From an uncultured Lachnospiraceae bacterium (GTDB taxonomy: Bacteria; Bacillota; Clostridia; Lachnospirales; Lachnospiraceae), in the NCBI GenBank assembly GCA_902779305.1, contig CACZBD010000008.1, positions 62,001-126,000 on the forward strand: DNA of 64,000 nucleotides, in the 5' to 3' direction. Positions 1 through 8,890 of the stretch are shown here, piece by piece; the first letter of the stretch is position 1, and every line of letters starts with the position of its first letter. The notes under the pieces were generated by a model. The model did not search any database. It was not told where the DNA came from and saw nothing but the letters and a program-made list of their open reading frames with translations. The translations under genes were made by a program, and so were the position numbers.

Positions 1-2151
1 AACTTCCTCAAGTTCGTCTTTTGGCGCAAGCTTCATCCCACGCACGCCGACAGCAGCTTTCTTTTTCTGCGGAACCTCATCGATCATGAATTTTAGGAAC
101 ATGCCACCTTTGGTCTGCAGCACGGCAAATTTCTGATTCACGATCGGGCAGACACAGATCAGTTCATCACCGGGGGACAGCATGGTTGCCGCAACCGTCC
201 TCTTGGTAACATCAAATTCCGTGCCGTAAACCTGTTTCATCATCGCATATTTCGAAACAAACATCAGTTTCTGCATGATCACATCATTCATGGGAGCGAT
301 ATGGATCGCATATTCACTCTGACTGTCATAGTTGCTGATATTATCGATCGGGGTTCCTTTATCGCGGAATTTGCCGAACGGAATATCAAGCACCTTCACG
401 GAATGCATCTGTCCCCTATTCGTAAAGACACAGATCCTGCCGGTATTCAATGTCTGCAGGATAAACCGGTTCTCCGCATCCGCAGCTTCTTTATTGCGTT
501 CATAGGTGATGGGATCCACCGCTCTGGCATAGCCGAAACGGTCGATCATGACGACAACATCCATCTCCTCGATCTTCTTTTCCTCAAAGACCGCTTCGTC
601 CGCATCAATGATCGCGGTTCTTCTCTCTCTTCCGAACTCTTTCTGATACCCTTCGAGCTCTTTGATGATCACCTTATCCATGGACTTCGGATTCAGCAGG
701 ATATCCTTGTAGGTCGCAATATTCTTCAGCGTCTGTTCATGGTCTTTTAAGAGCGCTTCGATCTCAAGTCCGATCAGCTTGTAGAGCCTCATTTCCAGGA
801 TCGCCGTTGCCTGCCTTTCGGTAAAACGCAGCTGTTCCGCCATTTTCTTGGAAATCCTGGACTTGAACCGGATCCCCTCCGTATTTCCTTCCATCAGACA
901 GGCCTTGGCCATCTTCATGTCGGTGGAACCCCTTAAGATCTCAATGATCAGGTCGATCACGTCACAGGCTTTGATCAGGCCTTCCTGTACTTCCTTTTTG
1001 TCCATCTCCTTATTCAGGAGCGTTCTGTATTTTCTGGTATTGATCTCTTTCTGAAAATTGACATGATGGATAATGATATCCTTAAGGCCAAGCGTTTCCG
1101 GTCTGCCGCCGGCTACGGCAAGCATGTTTACGCCAAACGTATCCTCCAGCTTGGTCTTCTTTAGGAGCATATTCTTCAGATTCTCAACATCCGCATCCTT
1201 TTTCAGTTCCAGCACGATCCGGATCCCTTCCTTGCTGGACTGGTTGGAAATGTCAACGATATCCGTCGTCTTTTTGGCATCGATCAGGGCAACAACATCC
1301 GTCAGGAACTTGGAAATATTGGCGCCGATCATCGTATAAGGGATCTCCGTGATGACAAGACGTTTCTTCCCGCCTTTTGCTTCTTCCACGGTCATCTTTC
1401 CGCGGATCCTGATCTTGCCGGTTCCGGTCTCATAAATATTCAGCAGTTCGCTTTTGTTGGTCACGATCCCGCCTGTCGGAAAATCAGGGCCCGGCAGGTA
1501 TTTCATCAATTCTTCCGTTGTGATCGCAGGATTCTGCATATAAGCTTTCACAGCGTTGACGACCTCGGAAAGATTATGCGGCGGCATGGATGTTACCATA
1601 CCGACGGCAATACCTTCCGAACCGTTCACGAGAAGGTTCGGGAATCTGCACGGAAGCACCTGCGGTTCCTTCTCCGTCTCATCGAAATTCGGCATGAAAT
1701 CCACTACATCCTTATCAAGATCCGAAAGCATGGCTTCCTGCGCGATCTTCTGTAGTCTTGCTTCCGTATAACGCATGGCAGCGGCGCCGTCTCCCTCGAT
1801 GGAGCCGAAATTCCCGTGCCCGTCGACAAGCGCCATTCCTTTTTTGAAGTCCTGCGACATGACCACAAGTGCTTCATAAATGGAGCTGTCGCCGTGAGGA
1901 TGATATTTACCCATGGTATCCCCGACAATACGCGCGGATTTCCTGTAGGGTTTGTCATAGCGGATCCCCAGCTCGTACATATCGTACAGGGTTCTTCGCT
2001 GTACCGGTTTTAACCCGTCCCTGACATCGGGAAGCGCTCTGGATATGATGACCGACATCGCATAATCAATATAGGATTTCTGCATGATGTCGGAAAATTC
2101 TGTTTTGATGATCGTCTCTTCGATCGGCTGACTCTTTGTTCTGCTGGCCAT
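1..2151 (-). CDS. parC: DNA topoisomerase IV subunit A (GyrA/ParC family), 3' end outside window
   Basis: Breaking-and-rejoining subunit of a type IIA topoisomerase, acting with ParE encoded just upstream. The 717 visible codons start at an ATG with a GGGGAG ribosome site and run off the window edge. Seen: the N-terminal winged-helix region, the HPHGDSSIYE quinolone-determining segment (Ser89 and Glu93 at the usual resistance positions, so apparently wild type), the catalytic Tyr128 in RYTEARL, the tower, and the start of the C-terminal beta-pinwheel. The GyrA box expected in blade 1 (QRRGGKG in E. coli GyrA) is absent: around residues 548-560 the sequence reads ITYERNKEAADAEN. That, and direct linkage to a parE-like gene, favours topoisomerase IV over gyrase. 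Subunit family is certain; the ParC label is fairly sure. Confidence 0.9.
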   Translation of the reverse strand, partial: MASRTKSQPIEETIIKTEFSDIMQKSYIDYAMSVIISRALPDVRDGLKPVQRRTLYDMYELGIRYDKPYRKSARIVGDTMGKYHPHGDSSIYEALVVMSQDFKKGMALVDGHGNFGSIEGDGAAAMRYTEARLQKIAQEAMLSDLDKDVVDFMPNFDETEKEPQVLPCRFPNLLVNGSEGIAVGMVTSMPPHNLSEVVNAVKAYMQNPAITTEELMKYLPGPDFPTGGIVTNKSELLNIYETGTGKIRIRGKMTVEEAKGGKKRLVITEIPYTMIGANISKFLTDVVALIDAKKTTDIVDISNQSSKEGIRIVLELKKDADVENLKNMLLKKTKLEDTFGVNMLAVAGGRPETLGLKDIIIHHVNFQKEINTRKYRTLLNKEMDKKEVQEGLIKACDVIDLIIEILRGSTDMKMAKACLMEGNTEGIRFKSRISKKMAEQLRFTERQATAILEMRLYKLIGLEIEALLKDHEQTLKNIATYKDILLNPKSMDKVIIKELEGYQKEFGRERRTAIIDADEAVFEEKKIEEMDVVVMIDRFGYARAVDPITYERNKEAADAENRFILQTLNTGRICVFTNRGQMHSVKVLDIPFGKFRDKGTPIDNISNYDSQSEYAIHIAPMNDVIMQKLMFVSKYAMMKQVYGTEFDVTKRTVAATMLSPGDELICVCPIVNQKFAVLQTKGGMFLKFMIDEVPQKKKAAVGVRGMKLAPKDELEEV

Positions 2152-2206
2152 TTTATTCTCCCCAAAAACTGATGCCGTTCTGCTTATTTACACGGCTTTA
2201 TAAAAA

Positions 2207-4123
2207 TCACACATCAAGCTGCGCCTCATTGGCGTGGCGGTAGATGAATTCTTTCCGCGGCGGCACTTCCGTTCCCATCAACATCTCTGTGGTGGCGGAG
2301 GCCAGTCTTGCATCCTCGATCTCAACCTGCTTTAAACGCCTTTTTGCAGGATCCAGCGTCGTCTCCCAAAGCTGCTCTGCATCCATCTCGCCAAGTCCTT
2401 TGTAACGCTGCAGAATGAAATCGGAATGGCTCTCACGGTATTTTGCAAGTGCCTTATCATCATAAAGGTACTCTTCCGAACCTTTTTTCGGTAAAGCCTT
2501 ATACAGAGGCGGCATCGCGATATAAACATGCCCCTCATAGATCAGTTCCGGCATGAACCGGTAAAACAGCGTCAAAAGCAGGGTGGAGATATGCGCGCCG
2601 TCCACATCGGCATCCGCCATGATGATGATCTTATTGTAACGAAGTTTTGTAATGTCAAAATCATTGCCGTAGCCTTCCGAAAACCCGCATCCGAACGCGT
2701 TGATCATGGATTTGATCTCGGCATTTGCAAGCACTTTGTCGATGCTGGCCTTTTCGACATTCAAAATCTTTCCTCTGATGGGAAGGATCGCCTGATACAT
2801 CCGGTCTCTGGCTGTTTTAGCGCTGCCACCGGCGGAATCACCCTCGACGATAAAGATCTCGCATTTCGACATGTCATTGGATTCGCAGTTGGCAAGCTTC
2901 CCGTTGGAATCAAAGGAATACTTCTGCTTGCTGAGCATGTTGGTCTTGGCTTTTTCTTCCGTTTTGCGGATCTTGGCCGCTTTCTCCGCACAGGATAAGA
3001 TCGTCTTCAGGATCTCAAGATTCCTGTCAAAATAGCGGACCACTTCATCTCCGGTGACTTTGCTGACAGATTTGGCAGCATCCTGATTATCAAGTTTGGT
3101 CTTGGTCTGTCCTTCAAAACGGGGTGCCGGATGCTTGATCGACACCACAGCCGTCATGCCGTTTCTGATGTCCGCACCGGTAAAGTTCGCGTCTTTATCC
3201 TTCAAAACATTCAGTTCTCTGGCATAATTGTTCATCACATTCGTGAACATGGTCTTGAAACCGGTCAGATGTGTGCCGCCTTCGGCATTATAGATGTTAT
3301 TGCAGAAACCGAGAACGTTTTCATGGAATTCATTCACATACTGAAACGCGACCTCAACGGTAATACCGTCTGCCTCTCCTTTAAAATAGACAGGTTCATG
3401 CAGCGCTTCTTTATTCCCGTTCATATCCTTGACGAATCCGACGATCCCGTCTTCTTCATGGAACGTGATCTCTTCCGGAGCCTCGCCTCTTAAATCCGTA
3501 AAGATGATCGTCAGCTTCGGATTCAGATATGCGGTCTCGTGCAGTCTTGACTTGATCTCTTCCTCTCTGAACCGCGTCTTTTCAAAGATCGTGTCATCAG
3601 GCAGAAAGTTGACTTTGGTACCGTGTTCCCTGGTCTTGCCGATCACGGGAAGCAGACCGCCTTCGAGTTCCGTGGTCGGAATACCTCTCTCATAACTGTC
3701 CTTGTAGATCTTCCCGTCAAGACGCACTTCCACGGTCAGATAAGAGGACAGGGCATTCACAACGGAAGACCCGACCCCGTGCAGACCGCCGGCCGTCTTA
3801 TAGGCACTGTCGTCAAATTTACCGCCCGCATGCAGTGTCGTAAAGACAAGACGCTCTGCGCTCATCCCTTTTGCATGCATGCCGACAGGGATCCCGCGCC
3901 CGTTATCCACAACGGTCGCCGAACCGTTCTTCTCCAGCGTGACCCAGATCTTGTCACAATAGCCGGCCAAATGTTCATCGACGGAATTGTCTACGATCTC
4001 GTAAACAAGATGATTTAACCCTTTGGTTGTAACGCTCCCGATATACATACCGGGACGTTTACGCACAGCTTCCAGGCCTTCCAGCACTGTGATGCTGCTC
4101 GCATCATATGTGTTCTTTGACAT
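2207..4123 (-). CDS. parE: DNA topoisomerase IV subunit B (GyrB/ParE family)
   Basis: ATPase subunit of the type IIA topoisomerase whose A subunit follows 55 bases downstream. The protein has 638 residues. In order it shows the GHKL ATPase domain (RKRPGMYIGS near 21-30, VDNGRGIPV near 72-80, GGLHGVGSSVVNALS), the transducer domain, and the TOPRIM domain with EGDSAGG from residue 427 and DADVD at 504-508, then the QRYKGLGEM signature. The open frame extends 27 codons further upstream, but the ATG at 4123 has AGGGG five bases before it and gives the usual family N-terminus MSKNTYDASS, so I use it. It could be a second GyrB, but adjacency to a subunit A without a GyrA box supports ParE. Confidence 0.93.
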   Translation of the reverse strand: MSKNTYDASSITVLEGLEAVRKRPGMYIGSVTTKGLNHLVYEIVDNSVDEHLAGYCDKIWVTLEKNGSATVVDNGRGIPVGMHAKGMSAERLVFTTLHAGGKFDDSAYKTAGGLHGVGSSVVNALSSYLTVEVRLDGKIYKDSYERGIPTTELEGGLLPVIGKTREHGTKVNFLPDDTIFEKTRFREEEIKSRLHETAYLNPKLTIIFTDLRGEAPEEITFHEEDGIVGFVKDMNGNKEALHEPVYFKGEADGITVEVAFQYVNEFHENVLGFCNNIYNAEGGTHLTGFKTMFTNVMNNYARELNVLKDKDANFTGADIRNGMTAVVSIKHPAPRFEGQTKTKLDNQDAAKSVSKVTGDEVVRYFDRNLEILKTILSCAEKAAKIRKTEEKAKTNMLSKQKYSFDSNGKLANCESNDMSKCEIFIVEGDSAGGSAKTARDRMYQAILPIRGKILNVEKASIDKVLANAEIKSMINAFGCGFSEGYGNDFDITKLRYNKIIIMADADVDGAHISTLLLTLFYRFMPELIYEGHVYIAMPPLYKALPKKGSEEYLYDDKALAKYRESHSDFILQRYKGLGEMDAEQLWETTLDPAKRRLKQVEIEDARLASATTEMLMGTEVPPRKEFIYRHANEAQLDV

Positions 4124-4163
4124 GTTCCCCTGATACTCCCTTTCAAACATCTGTTCGTGCAAT

Positions 4164-4191
4164 ATTATATCATGTTTTCGGGAAAAATCAA
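4164..4191 (-). promoter_or_regulatory. Promoter for parE-parC
   Basis: On the minus strand TTGATT (4186-4191) is followed after 16 bases by TATAAT (4164-4169), with TGA directly before the -10, an extended -10. Transcription would start near 4157, giving a leader of about 33 bases. It lies between recG and parE and shows no strong terminator upstream of it. Confidence 0.7.
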
Positions 4192-4255
4192 GAGAAATCC
4201 ACAATATATGGTATATTTATGGGCGTTGAACTGCAGATATGGGACCTTTTGTTCT

Positions 4256-6283
4256 TCAGAGTGTCATATGATCAAAATCACTCTTTAGGATCTTCTCCCT
4301 GAGCCTTTTGTTTTTATCAAGTGAAAGGTCCGGATCTTCCGACATCAGTTTTCCAACATCTTCCGCCGCTTTTTTTAAGAGCGCGGAATCCCTGAAGATA
4401 TCCGCGATCGCAAAATGAAGTTCTCCGCTCTGCCTTTGTCCGAACAGTTCTCCCGGTCCCCTGAGTTTCAGATCTTCATTTGCGATATAGAAGCCGTCAT
4501 TGCTTTTTTTCAGGACTTCCAGCCGTTCCATCGTTTCCTTGTTCGAACCGGAACTCATGAAAATGCAGTAGGACTGCTGATTGCCCCTTCCGATCCTGCC
4601 TCTTAACTGGTGCAGCTGGGAAAGGCCGAAACGTTCCGCATTTTCGACCATCATCACGGTCGCATTCGGCACATTGACGCCGACTTCCACAACGGTCGTG
4701 GAAACAAGGATCTGCACATCATTTTTATAGAAAGCCTCCATGACCTGATTTTTCTGTGCAGGCTTCATCTTTCCGTGCAGACAGGCAATACGGATGTTTT
4801 CGTCATGTGCAAAGACGGCTCTCAGTTTCTCCGTATAATCGGTCACATTCTCGCAGTCCAAGCCTTCCGATTCTTCCACGAGCGGACAGATCACATAGAC
4901 CTGTCTGCCGGCTTTGATCTCTTTTTCCATGAACCTGTATGCCGTCTGCCGGTAATCGTTGTTGACCACGCAGTTTTTGACGGGAAGTCTTCTTGCCGGC
5001 AATTCATCGATCACGGAAACATCCAGATCACCGTACAAAATGATCGCCAGCGTTCTCGGGATCGGGGTTGCGGACATGACAAGCACATGCGGCGGCTGTT
5101 CATTTTTTTTTGCAAGGAGTTCACGTTGTCTGACGCCGAAACGGTGCTGTTCATCGGTCACCACAAGCGCAAGGGAATGAAAGACCACTTTTTCCTGAAA
5201 CAGCGCATGCGTTCCGATCACAAGCTTTGCTTCGCCATTTTCGATCTTTTCACGCGCGTCTTTTTTCTGTGAAGCGCTCATCGAACCGGTAAGCAAAACG
5301 GTCTGAAGCGGGATATCATAAGTTGAAAGCATCCGGGTAATGGACTCAAAATGCTGGGTCGCTAAGATTTCCGTCGGCGCCATGATCGCTGCCTGATAGC
5401 CGCTTGCGGCAACCATGACGGCGGAAAGGGTCGCAATGATCGTCTTTCCGCTTCCGACATCCCCCTGTACCAGTCTGTTCATCGAATGGTCTTTTTGAAG
5501 GTCTTCTTCCACCTGTTGCCAGACTTTTTTCTGCGCGCCGGTCAGCTCGTAGGGAAGTTTTTCGATGATCCGTTTTGTATAGGCCGTCGGATAAATCTGA
5601 AAACCGTTGACCAGCTGCTCTTTTTGATCCTTTAACAGTTTCAGTTTCAGAAGGAACAGGAAAAACTCCTCATAGGCAAGACTGTTCCTTGCCTTCTTCA
5701 GTTCTTCCGTATTGGCGGGAAAATGCACGCTTTCTAAAGTGCGGATCCTCTCGGGATCTTCTGTTTTCTTAATATCCAGACCTGCGAAGATCGTTTTGAT
5801 GCATTTTTGCAGCGCATGATTGGAAAGCCCTTTGGTAAGCGGATAAACAGGCTGCAGGGTATTCACGATCTTTTCGTATTGACTTTTCGTAAAGATCAGA
5901 GGCTGTTCGACATGATAGGCCATCCCCTGCTGTTCGACTCTGCCCCGGAACACATAAGTTCCTCCTGCCTTCAGGCTTTTGGTCAGATACGGCATATGAA
6001 ACCAGACGGCTCTGACTTCCGTTCCTTCATTCGAAAGTGTTGCGCTCACAATGCTCAGTTTTCCCTTGCGGCGTAACAGCGGGCGTTTTACGACGACGCC
6101 TTCAAAGAAAATGATCTCACCGGTATGTTCCGGATGGATCTTTACGGGATCCTCATAACCGATATAGTCACGCGGAAAATAATATAAAAAATCCTCGGCC
6201 TTAAAAAGGCCGAGTTTTTCATAATATTTCACGGTTTTGGGACCGATCCCCTTCAGTTCGATCGTCGGTGTGCCAAGTTCCAT
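4256..6283 (-). CDS. recG: ATP-dependent DNA helicase RecG
   Basis: Branch-migration helicase that remodels stalled replication forks and Holliday junctions. The 675-residue protein has the family's usual length. It shows an N-terminal helix-hairpin-helix-like stretch (IELKGIGPKTVKYYEKLG), the OB-fold wedge domain, Walker A GDVGSGKT at residues 274-281, motif II DEQH at 377-380 followed by RFGV, and the C-terminal helicase half with QLRGRIGRG and the TRG-like GPGELFGQRQSG segment. It starts 9 bases after the stop of the FakA-like gene, whose end overlaps its AGAGGA ribosome site, so the two are cotranscribed. The same neighbourhood occurs in Bacillus. Confidence 0.96.
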   Translation of the reverse strand: MELGTPTIELKGIGPKTVKYYEKLGLFKAEDFLYYFPRDYIGYEDPVKIHPEHTGEIIFFEGVVVKRPLLRRKGKLSIVSATLSNEGTEVRAVWFHMPYLTKSLKAGGTYVFRGRVEQQGMAYHVEQPLIFTKSQYEKIVNTLQPVYPLTKGLSNHALQKCIKTIFAGLDIKKTEDPERIRTLESVHFPANTEELKKARNSLAYEEFFLFLLKLKLLKDQKEQLVNGFQIYPTAYTKRIIEKLPYELTGAQKKVWQQVEEDLQKDHSMNRLVQGDVGSGKTIIATLSAVMVAASGYQAAIMAPTEILATQHFESITRMLSTYDIPLQTVLLTGSMSASQKKDAREKIENGEAKLVIGTHALFQEKVVFHSLALVVTDEQHRFGVRQRELLAKKNEQPPHVLVMSATPIPRTLAIILYGDLDVSVIDELPARRLPVKNCVVNNDYRQTAYRFMEKEIKAGRQVYVICPLVEESEGLDCENVTDYTEKLRAVFAHDENIRIACLHGKMKPAQKNQVMEAFYKNDVQILVSTTVVEVGVNVPNATVMMVENAERFGLSQLHQLRGRIGRGNQQSYCIFMSSGSNKETMERLEVLKKSNDGFYIANEDLKLRGPGELFGQRQSGELHFAIADIFRDSALLKKAAEDVGKLMSEDPDLSLDKNKRLREKILKSDFDHMTL

Positions 6284-6292
6284 ATTTTCCTC

Positions 6293-8086
6293 TTATTCCA
6301 CACTGATCACGTAATAGTAGATCGGCTGTCCGCCGGAATGCATTTCCACATCACAATCCGGGAAGGTTTCTTCGACTTCTTTCAGGAAATCGCCTGCGAT
6401 CTCCTCATCTACCTCTTCTCCGTAATAAATACAGATCAGTTCGGATTCGTCGTCAACCATGTTCTTCAGCATCTCAAGCGCAGTCTTCTCGACTTCGGTA
6501 CCGACCGCCAAGATATCATGGTCGCCGATCCCCATGATATTGCCCTGCTTGATCTCGAGATCATTGATCACGGTATCACGTACCGCATAAGTCACCTGAC
6601 CGGTCTTGACTTTTCTGATCTCTTCATTGATCACACTTTCATTTTCTTCGACACTCTTATCGCCCATGAAATTGATCAATGCCGTGATCCCCTGCGGAAC
6701 GGTTTTGGTCGGGATCACAATGACCTTTTTGTCTTCCACAAGGAATCTTGCCTGATTGGCAGCTAAAATGATATTTTTATTGTTCGGAAGAATGAAGACA
6801 TTCTTTGCGTTTACGTGTTCAACCGCTTTTAAGATATCATCCGTGCTCGGATTCATGGTCTGGCCGCCCTGGATCAGATAATCAACGCCAAGCCCTTTGA
6901 AGATCTCATCCATGCCTTCCCCAACGGAAACTGCGATAAATCCCATTTCCTTGGGCGGTTCATGAAATACGACCATTTCCTTGCCGTCATCTTCCACGAC
7001 TTCCTGTGCGCTTTCTTCCGCTTTGGAACCGGCATCCTGCACAGTTTGTCCGGCATCCGTTTTTTCTTCCTGATCGTCAGCAACAGGTTCTTCGTCTTCT
7101 GCCTTCGCCTGTTCCTGCCCGTTTTCTTTTTCAGACATCTTGAAGAGTTTTTCCTGATGCTCTTCACGCATATTGTCGATCTTCATATTGGTGAGTGCAC
7201 CGTAAGTCAGTGCTTTCTGGATCGCAAGACCGGGATCGTTGGTATGCACATGCACTTTAACGATGTCCCCGTCCGCAACGCAGACAATGGAATCTCCGAT
7301 GGATTCCAGATAGGTCTTCAGGTCATTCTCGTTCTTCGCGTTGAATACCTTATCGAGCATGATGATAAACTCGGTGCAGTATCCGAATTTGATATCCATG
7401 GAAGCCTGCGCGGAATAAGAGTCCGTTGCAGGTTTTTCTTTCTCATCCGAAATGGTCAGGTCGATCTCTTTTCCCTGAAAAGCAAGATATCCGCCTTTTA
7501 ATACCTCTAAAAGGCCCTGTCCGCCGGAGTCCACAACCCCTGCCTGTTTTAATACCGGCAGCAGGTCGGGGGTCTTTTGCAGCATCTGATCCGCCGCTTC
7601 GATGACCTGACTGAAATAGGAATCCAGATCGGTCGTGGTAGATGCGATCTCAAGACCTTTATCCGCGGCAGCTTTGGAAACCGTCAGGATCGTTCCTTCT
7701 TTGGGTTTCATGACTGCTTTATAAGCTGTTTCCACAGCCTTCTGCATTGCATTCGTCAAAATCGCAACGTCCAGTTCCTCGTACTCACGGATCACTTTTG
7801 TGAATCCGCGCAGCAGCTGTGAAAGAATGACACCGGAATTTCCTCTGGCGCCCCTTAAGGAACCGGAAGAGATCGCTTTGGCAAGCGTTGCCATCGTCAT
7901 ATCCTCAAGTGCGGAAACTTCTTTTGCCGCCGACATGATGGTCATCGTCATGTTGGTCCCGGTATCCCCGTCAGGTACCGGAAACACATTCAATTCATTG
8001 ATATATTCCTTTTGCGCCTCGAGTGATTTTGCGCCGGCAAGGAACATTTTTGCCATCATCTCGGCGTTGATTTTATTCGTCACCAA
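6293..8086 (-). CDS. DAK domain protein, FakA/YloV type fatty acid kinase ATP-binding subunit
   Basis: Homologue of FakA (YloV), which with an FakB (DegV-type) carrier phosphorylates fatty acids for lipid synthesis. No FakB gene lies in this window, so the substrate is inferred. The protein has 597 residues: a DAK2 domain with the nucleotide/metal loop PDGDTGTN near residues 38-45 and SLRGARGNSG, a middle domain, an acidic low-complexity linker of roughly 75 residues (about 315-390), and a C-terminal FakA domain. The open frame extends to a TTG at 8101, but a GGAGG (8095-8099) lies inside it; this points to the TTG at 8086 (8-base spacing) or the GTG at 8083 as the real start. It follows asp23 by 33 bases in the yloU-yloV order. 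Confidence 0.85.
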   Translation of the reverse strand: MVTNKINAEMMAKMFLAGAKSLEAQKEYINELNVFPVPDGDTGTNMTMTIMSAAKEVSALEDMTMATLAKAISSGSLRGARGNSGVILSQLLRGFTKVIREYEELDVAILTNAMQKAVETAYKAVMKPKEGTILTVSKAAADKGLEIASTTTDLDSYFSQVIEAADQMLQKTPDLLPVLKQAGVVDSGGQGLLEVLKGGYLAFQGKEIDLTISDEKEKPATDSYSAQASMDIKFGYCTEFIIMLDKVFNAKNENDLKTYLESIGDSIVCVADGDIVKVHVHTNDPGLAIQKALTYGALTNMKIDNMREEHQEKLFKMSEKENGQEQAKAEDEEPVADDQEEKTDAGQTVQDAGSKAEESAQEVVEDDGKEMVVFHEPPKEMGFIAVSVGEGMDEIFKGLGVDYLIQGGQTMNPSTDDILKAVEHVNAKNVFILPNNKNIILAANQARFLVEDKKVIVIPTKTVPQGITALINFMGDKSVEENESVINEEIRKVKTGQVTYAVRDTVINDLEIKQGNIMGIGDHDILAVGTEVEKTALEMLKNMVDDESELICIYYGEEVDEEIAGDFLKEVEETFPDCDVEMHSGGQPIYYYVISVE

Positions 8087-8119
8087 TGTTCTATCCTCCA
8101 AATGCTCTCACACTTTTGA

Positions 8120-8476
8120 TCAGTCAATGACCCTGACGCCCTCAACAAAGATATTAATCTTATCGATCTCAAGGCCTGTCAGTTCTTCCACTTTATACTT
8201 TACATTACTGATCAGATTATCGGCCACGGCCTGAATGCTGACACCATAGGACACGATAACATGAAAATCAAGGATCAGGCGGTTATTCTTGATAAATACA
8301 CTGATCCCCCGCGTAATACTGTCCCTCTTTAAAAGCTTTACGATCCCGTCTTTGACATTCACTGCAGCCATACCGACAATACCGAAGCATTCCACCGCAA
8401 CACTTCCGGCGTACTGTGCGATCGCATCCGCATCAATGGATATTGCGCCAACATGCGTATTAACACGTCCCTTCAT
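8120..8476 (-). CDS. Asp23/Gls24 family envelope stress protein (YloU-like)
   Basis: Small cytoplasmic Asp23-family protein of 118 residues, usual for YloU. It shows the family's N-terminal GxIxIxxDAIAQYAG-like stretch and the C-terminal segment predicting alternating beta strands (VSYGVSIQAVADNL). In Bacillus and relatives the gene sits between rpmB and yloV, as here; the biochemical role is not settled. Two in-frame ATGs lie 6 bases apart: the one at 8476 has GGAGG at 7-base spacing, whereas the one at 8482 touches the ribosome site, so 8476 is chosen. Confidence 0.88.
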   Translation of the reverse strand: MKGRVNTHVGAISIDADAIAQYAGSVAVECFGIVGMAAVNVKDGIVKLLKRDSITRGISVFIKNNRLILDFHVIVSYGVSIQAVADNLISNVKYKVEELTGLEIDKINIFVEGVRVID

Positions 8477-8516
8477 TGACATACCTCCATTTTTTAATGA
8501 AATGATTATTTATACT

Positions 8517-8533
8517 ATTGTATAATTTACAAT
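8517..8533. promoter_or_regulatory. Inverted repeat in the asp23-rpmB divergent region
   Basis: A perfect inverted repeat, ATTGTA-TAATT-TACAAT, sits about 40 bases upstream of the asp23 start, in the region where its promoter should lie. The right sequence on the minus strand (TATACAAT followed by TATAAA) could hold the asp23 -10, but I cannot place a convincing -35. It may be an operator; AT-rich chance symmetry is possible. Confidence 0.35.
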
Positions 8534-8592
8534 ATCGTTTGGAAAAAGGCAACCTAAACAGAAAGATTTTTCTGATTTATTTCACTTTATGC

Positions 8593-8621
8593 TTGCAAAG
8601 ATGCATTCGTTCTGTTAAAAT
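8593..8621 (+). promoter_or_regulatory. Promoter for rpmB
   Basis: TTGCAA (8593-8598), a 17-base spacer and TAAAAT (8616-8621). The start of transcription would be near 8628, leaving a 30-base leader with GGAGGT ahead of the rpmB ATG. No long leader or protein-binding mimic is visible. Confidence 0.75.
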
Positions 8622-8657
8622 ACTCATGTTGCGAAAAATTCAAGGAGGTACTGCATC

Positions 8658-8843
8658 ATGGCAAAATGTGATATTTGCGGAAAAGGCGTTCATTTTGGTA
8701 ACAATGTGAGCCATTCACATAGAAGATCTAACAGGATGTTCCACGCAAACGTAAAGCGTGTAAAATGTAAGGTGAATGGTGTGCCCAGAAGGCTTCATGT
8801 TTGTACGCAGTGCTTAAAGAGCAATGCTGTTGAACGCGCTTAA
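8658..8843 (+). CDS. rpmB: 50S ribosomal protein L28
   Basis: Large-subunit ribosomal protein of 61 residues, the normal length. It carries four zinc-ribbon cysteines (Cys4, Cys7, Cys49, Cys52), so this is the zinc-binding C+ form rather than the zinc-independent paralogue. An AGGAGGT ribosome site lies 9 bases upstream of the ATG. One of only three plus-strand genes here, it has its own promoter and terminator and is divergent from asp23-fakA-recG, as in many Firmicutes. Confidence 0.97.
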   Translation: MAKCDICGKGVHFGNNVSHSHRRSNRMFHANVKRVKCKVNGVPRRLHVCTQCLKSNAVERA

Positions 8844-8858
8844 CAAAAAGATCCTTAT

Positions 8859-8889
8859 AAAAAACGCATCCGAAACGGATGCGTTTTTT
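8859..8889. terminator. Bidirectional terminator between rpmB and ytfJ
   Basis: A GC-rich stem ACGCATCCG / CGGATGCGT with a three-base loop, flanked by six A on the left and six T on the right, so it works for rpmB (plus) and for ytfJ (minus). It almost touches the ytfJ stop codon at 8891. Confidence 0.9.
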
Positions 8890-8890
8890 A

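Noticed and set aside
301..750. Plus-strand open frame of 149 codons
   Set aside because: It is antisense to parC, whose minus-strand frame is clearly coding; no ribosome site or recognisable protein.
2528..2998. Plus-strand open frame of 156 codons
   Set aside because: Antisense to parE; codon-shadow with no family features.
4205..4255. Terminator after recG
   Set aside because: AT-rich with a partial palindrome (ATATACCATATAT) but no stable stem or T run.
4610..5272. Plus-strand open frame of 220 codons
   Set aside because: Antisense to recG, histidine/phenylalanine-rich shadow protein typical of reverse reading.
8518..8709. Plus-strand 63-codon frame before rpmB
   Set aside because: It contains the rpmB promoter and overlaps rpmB in another frame.
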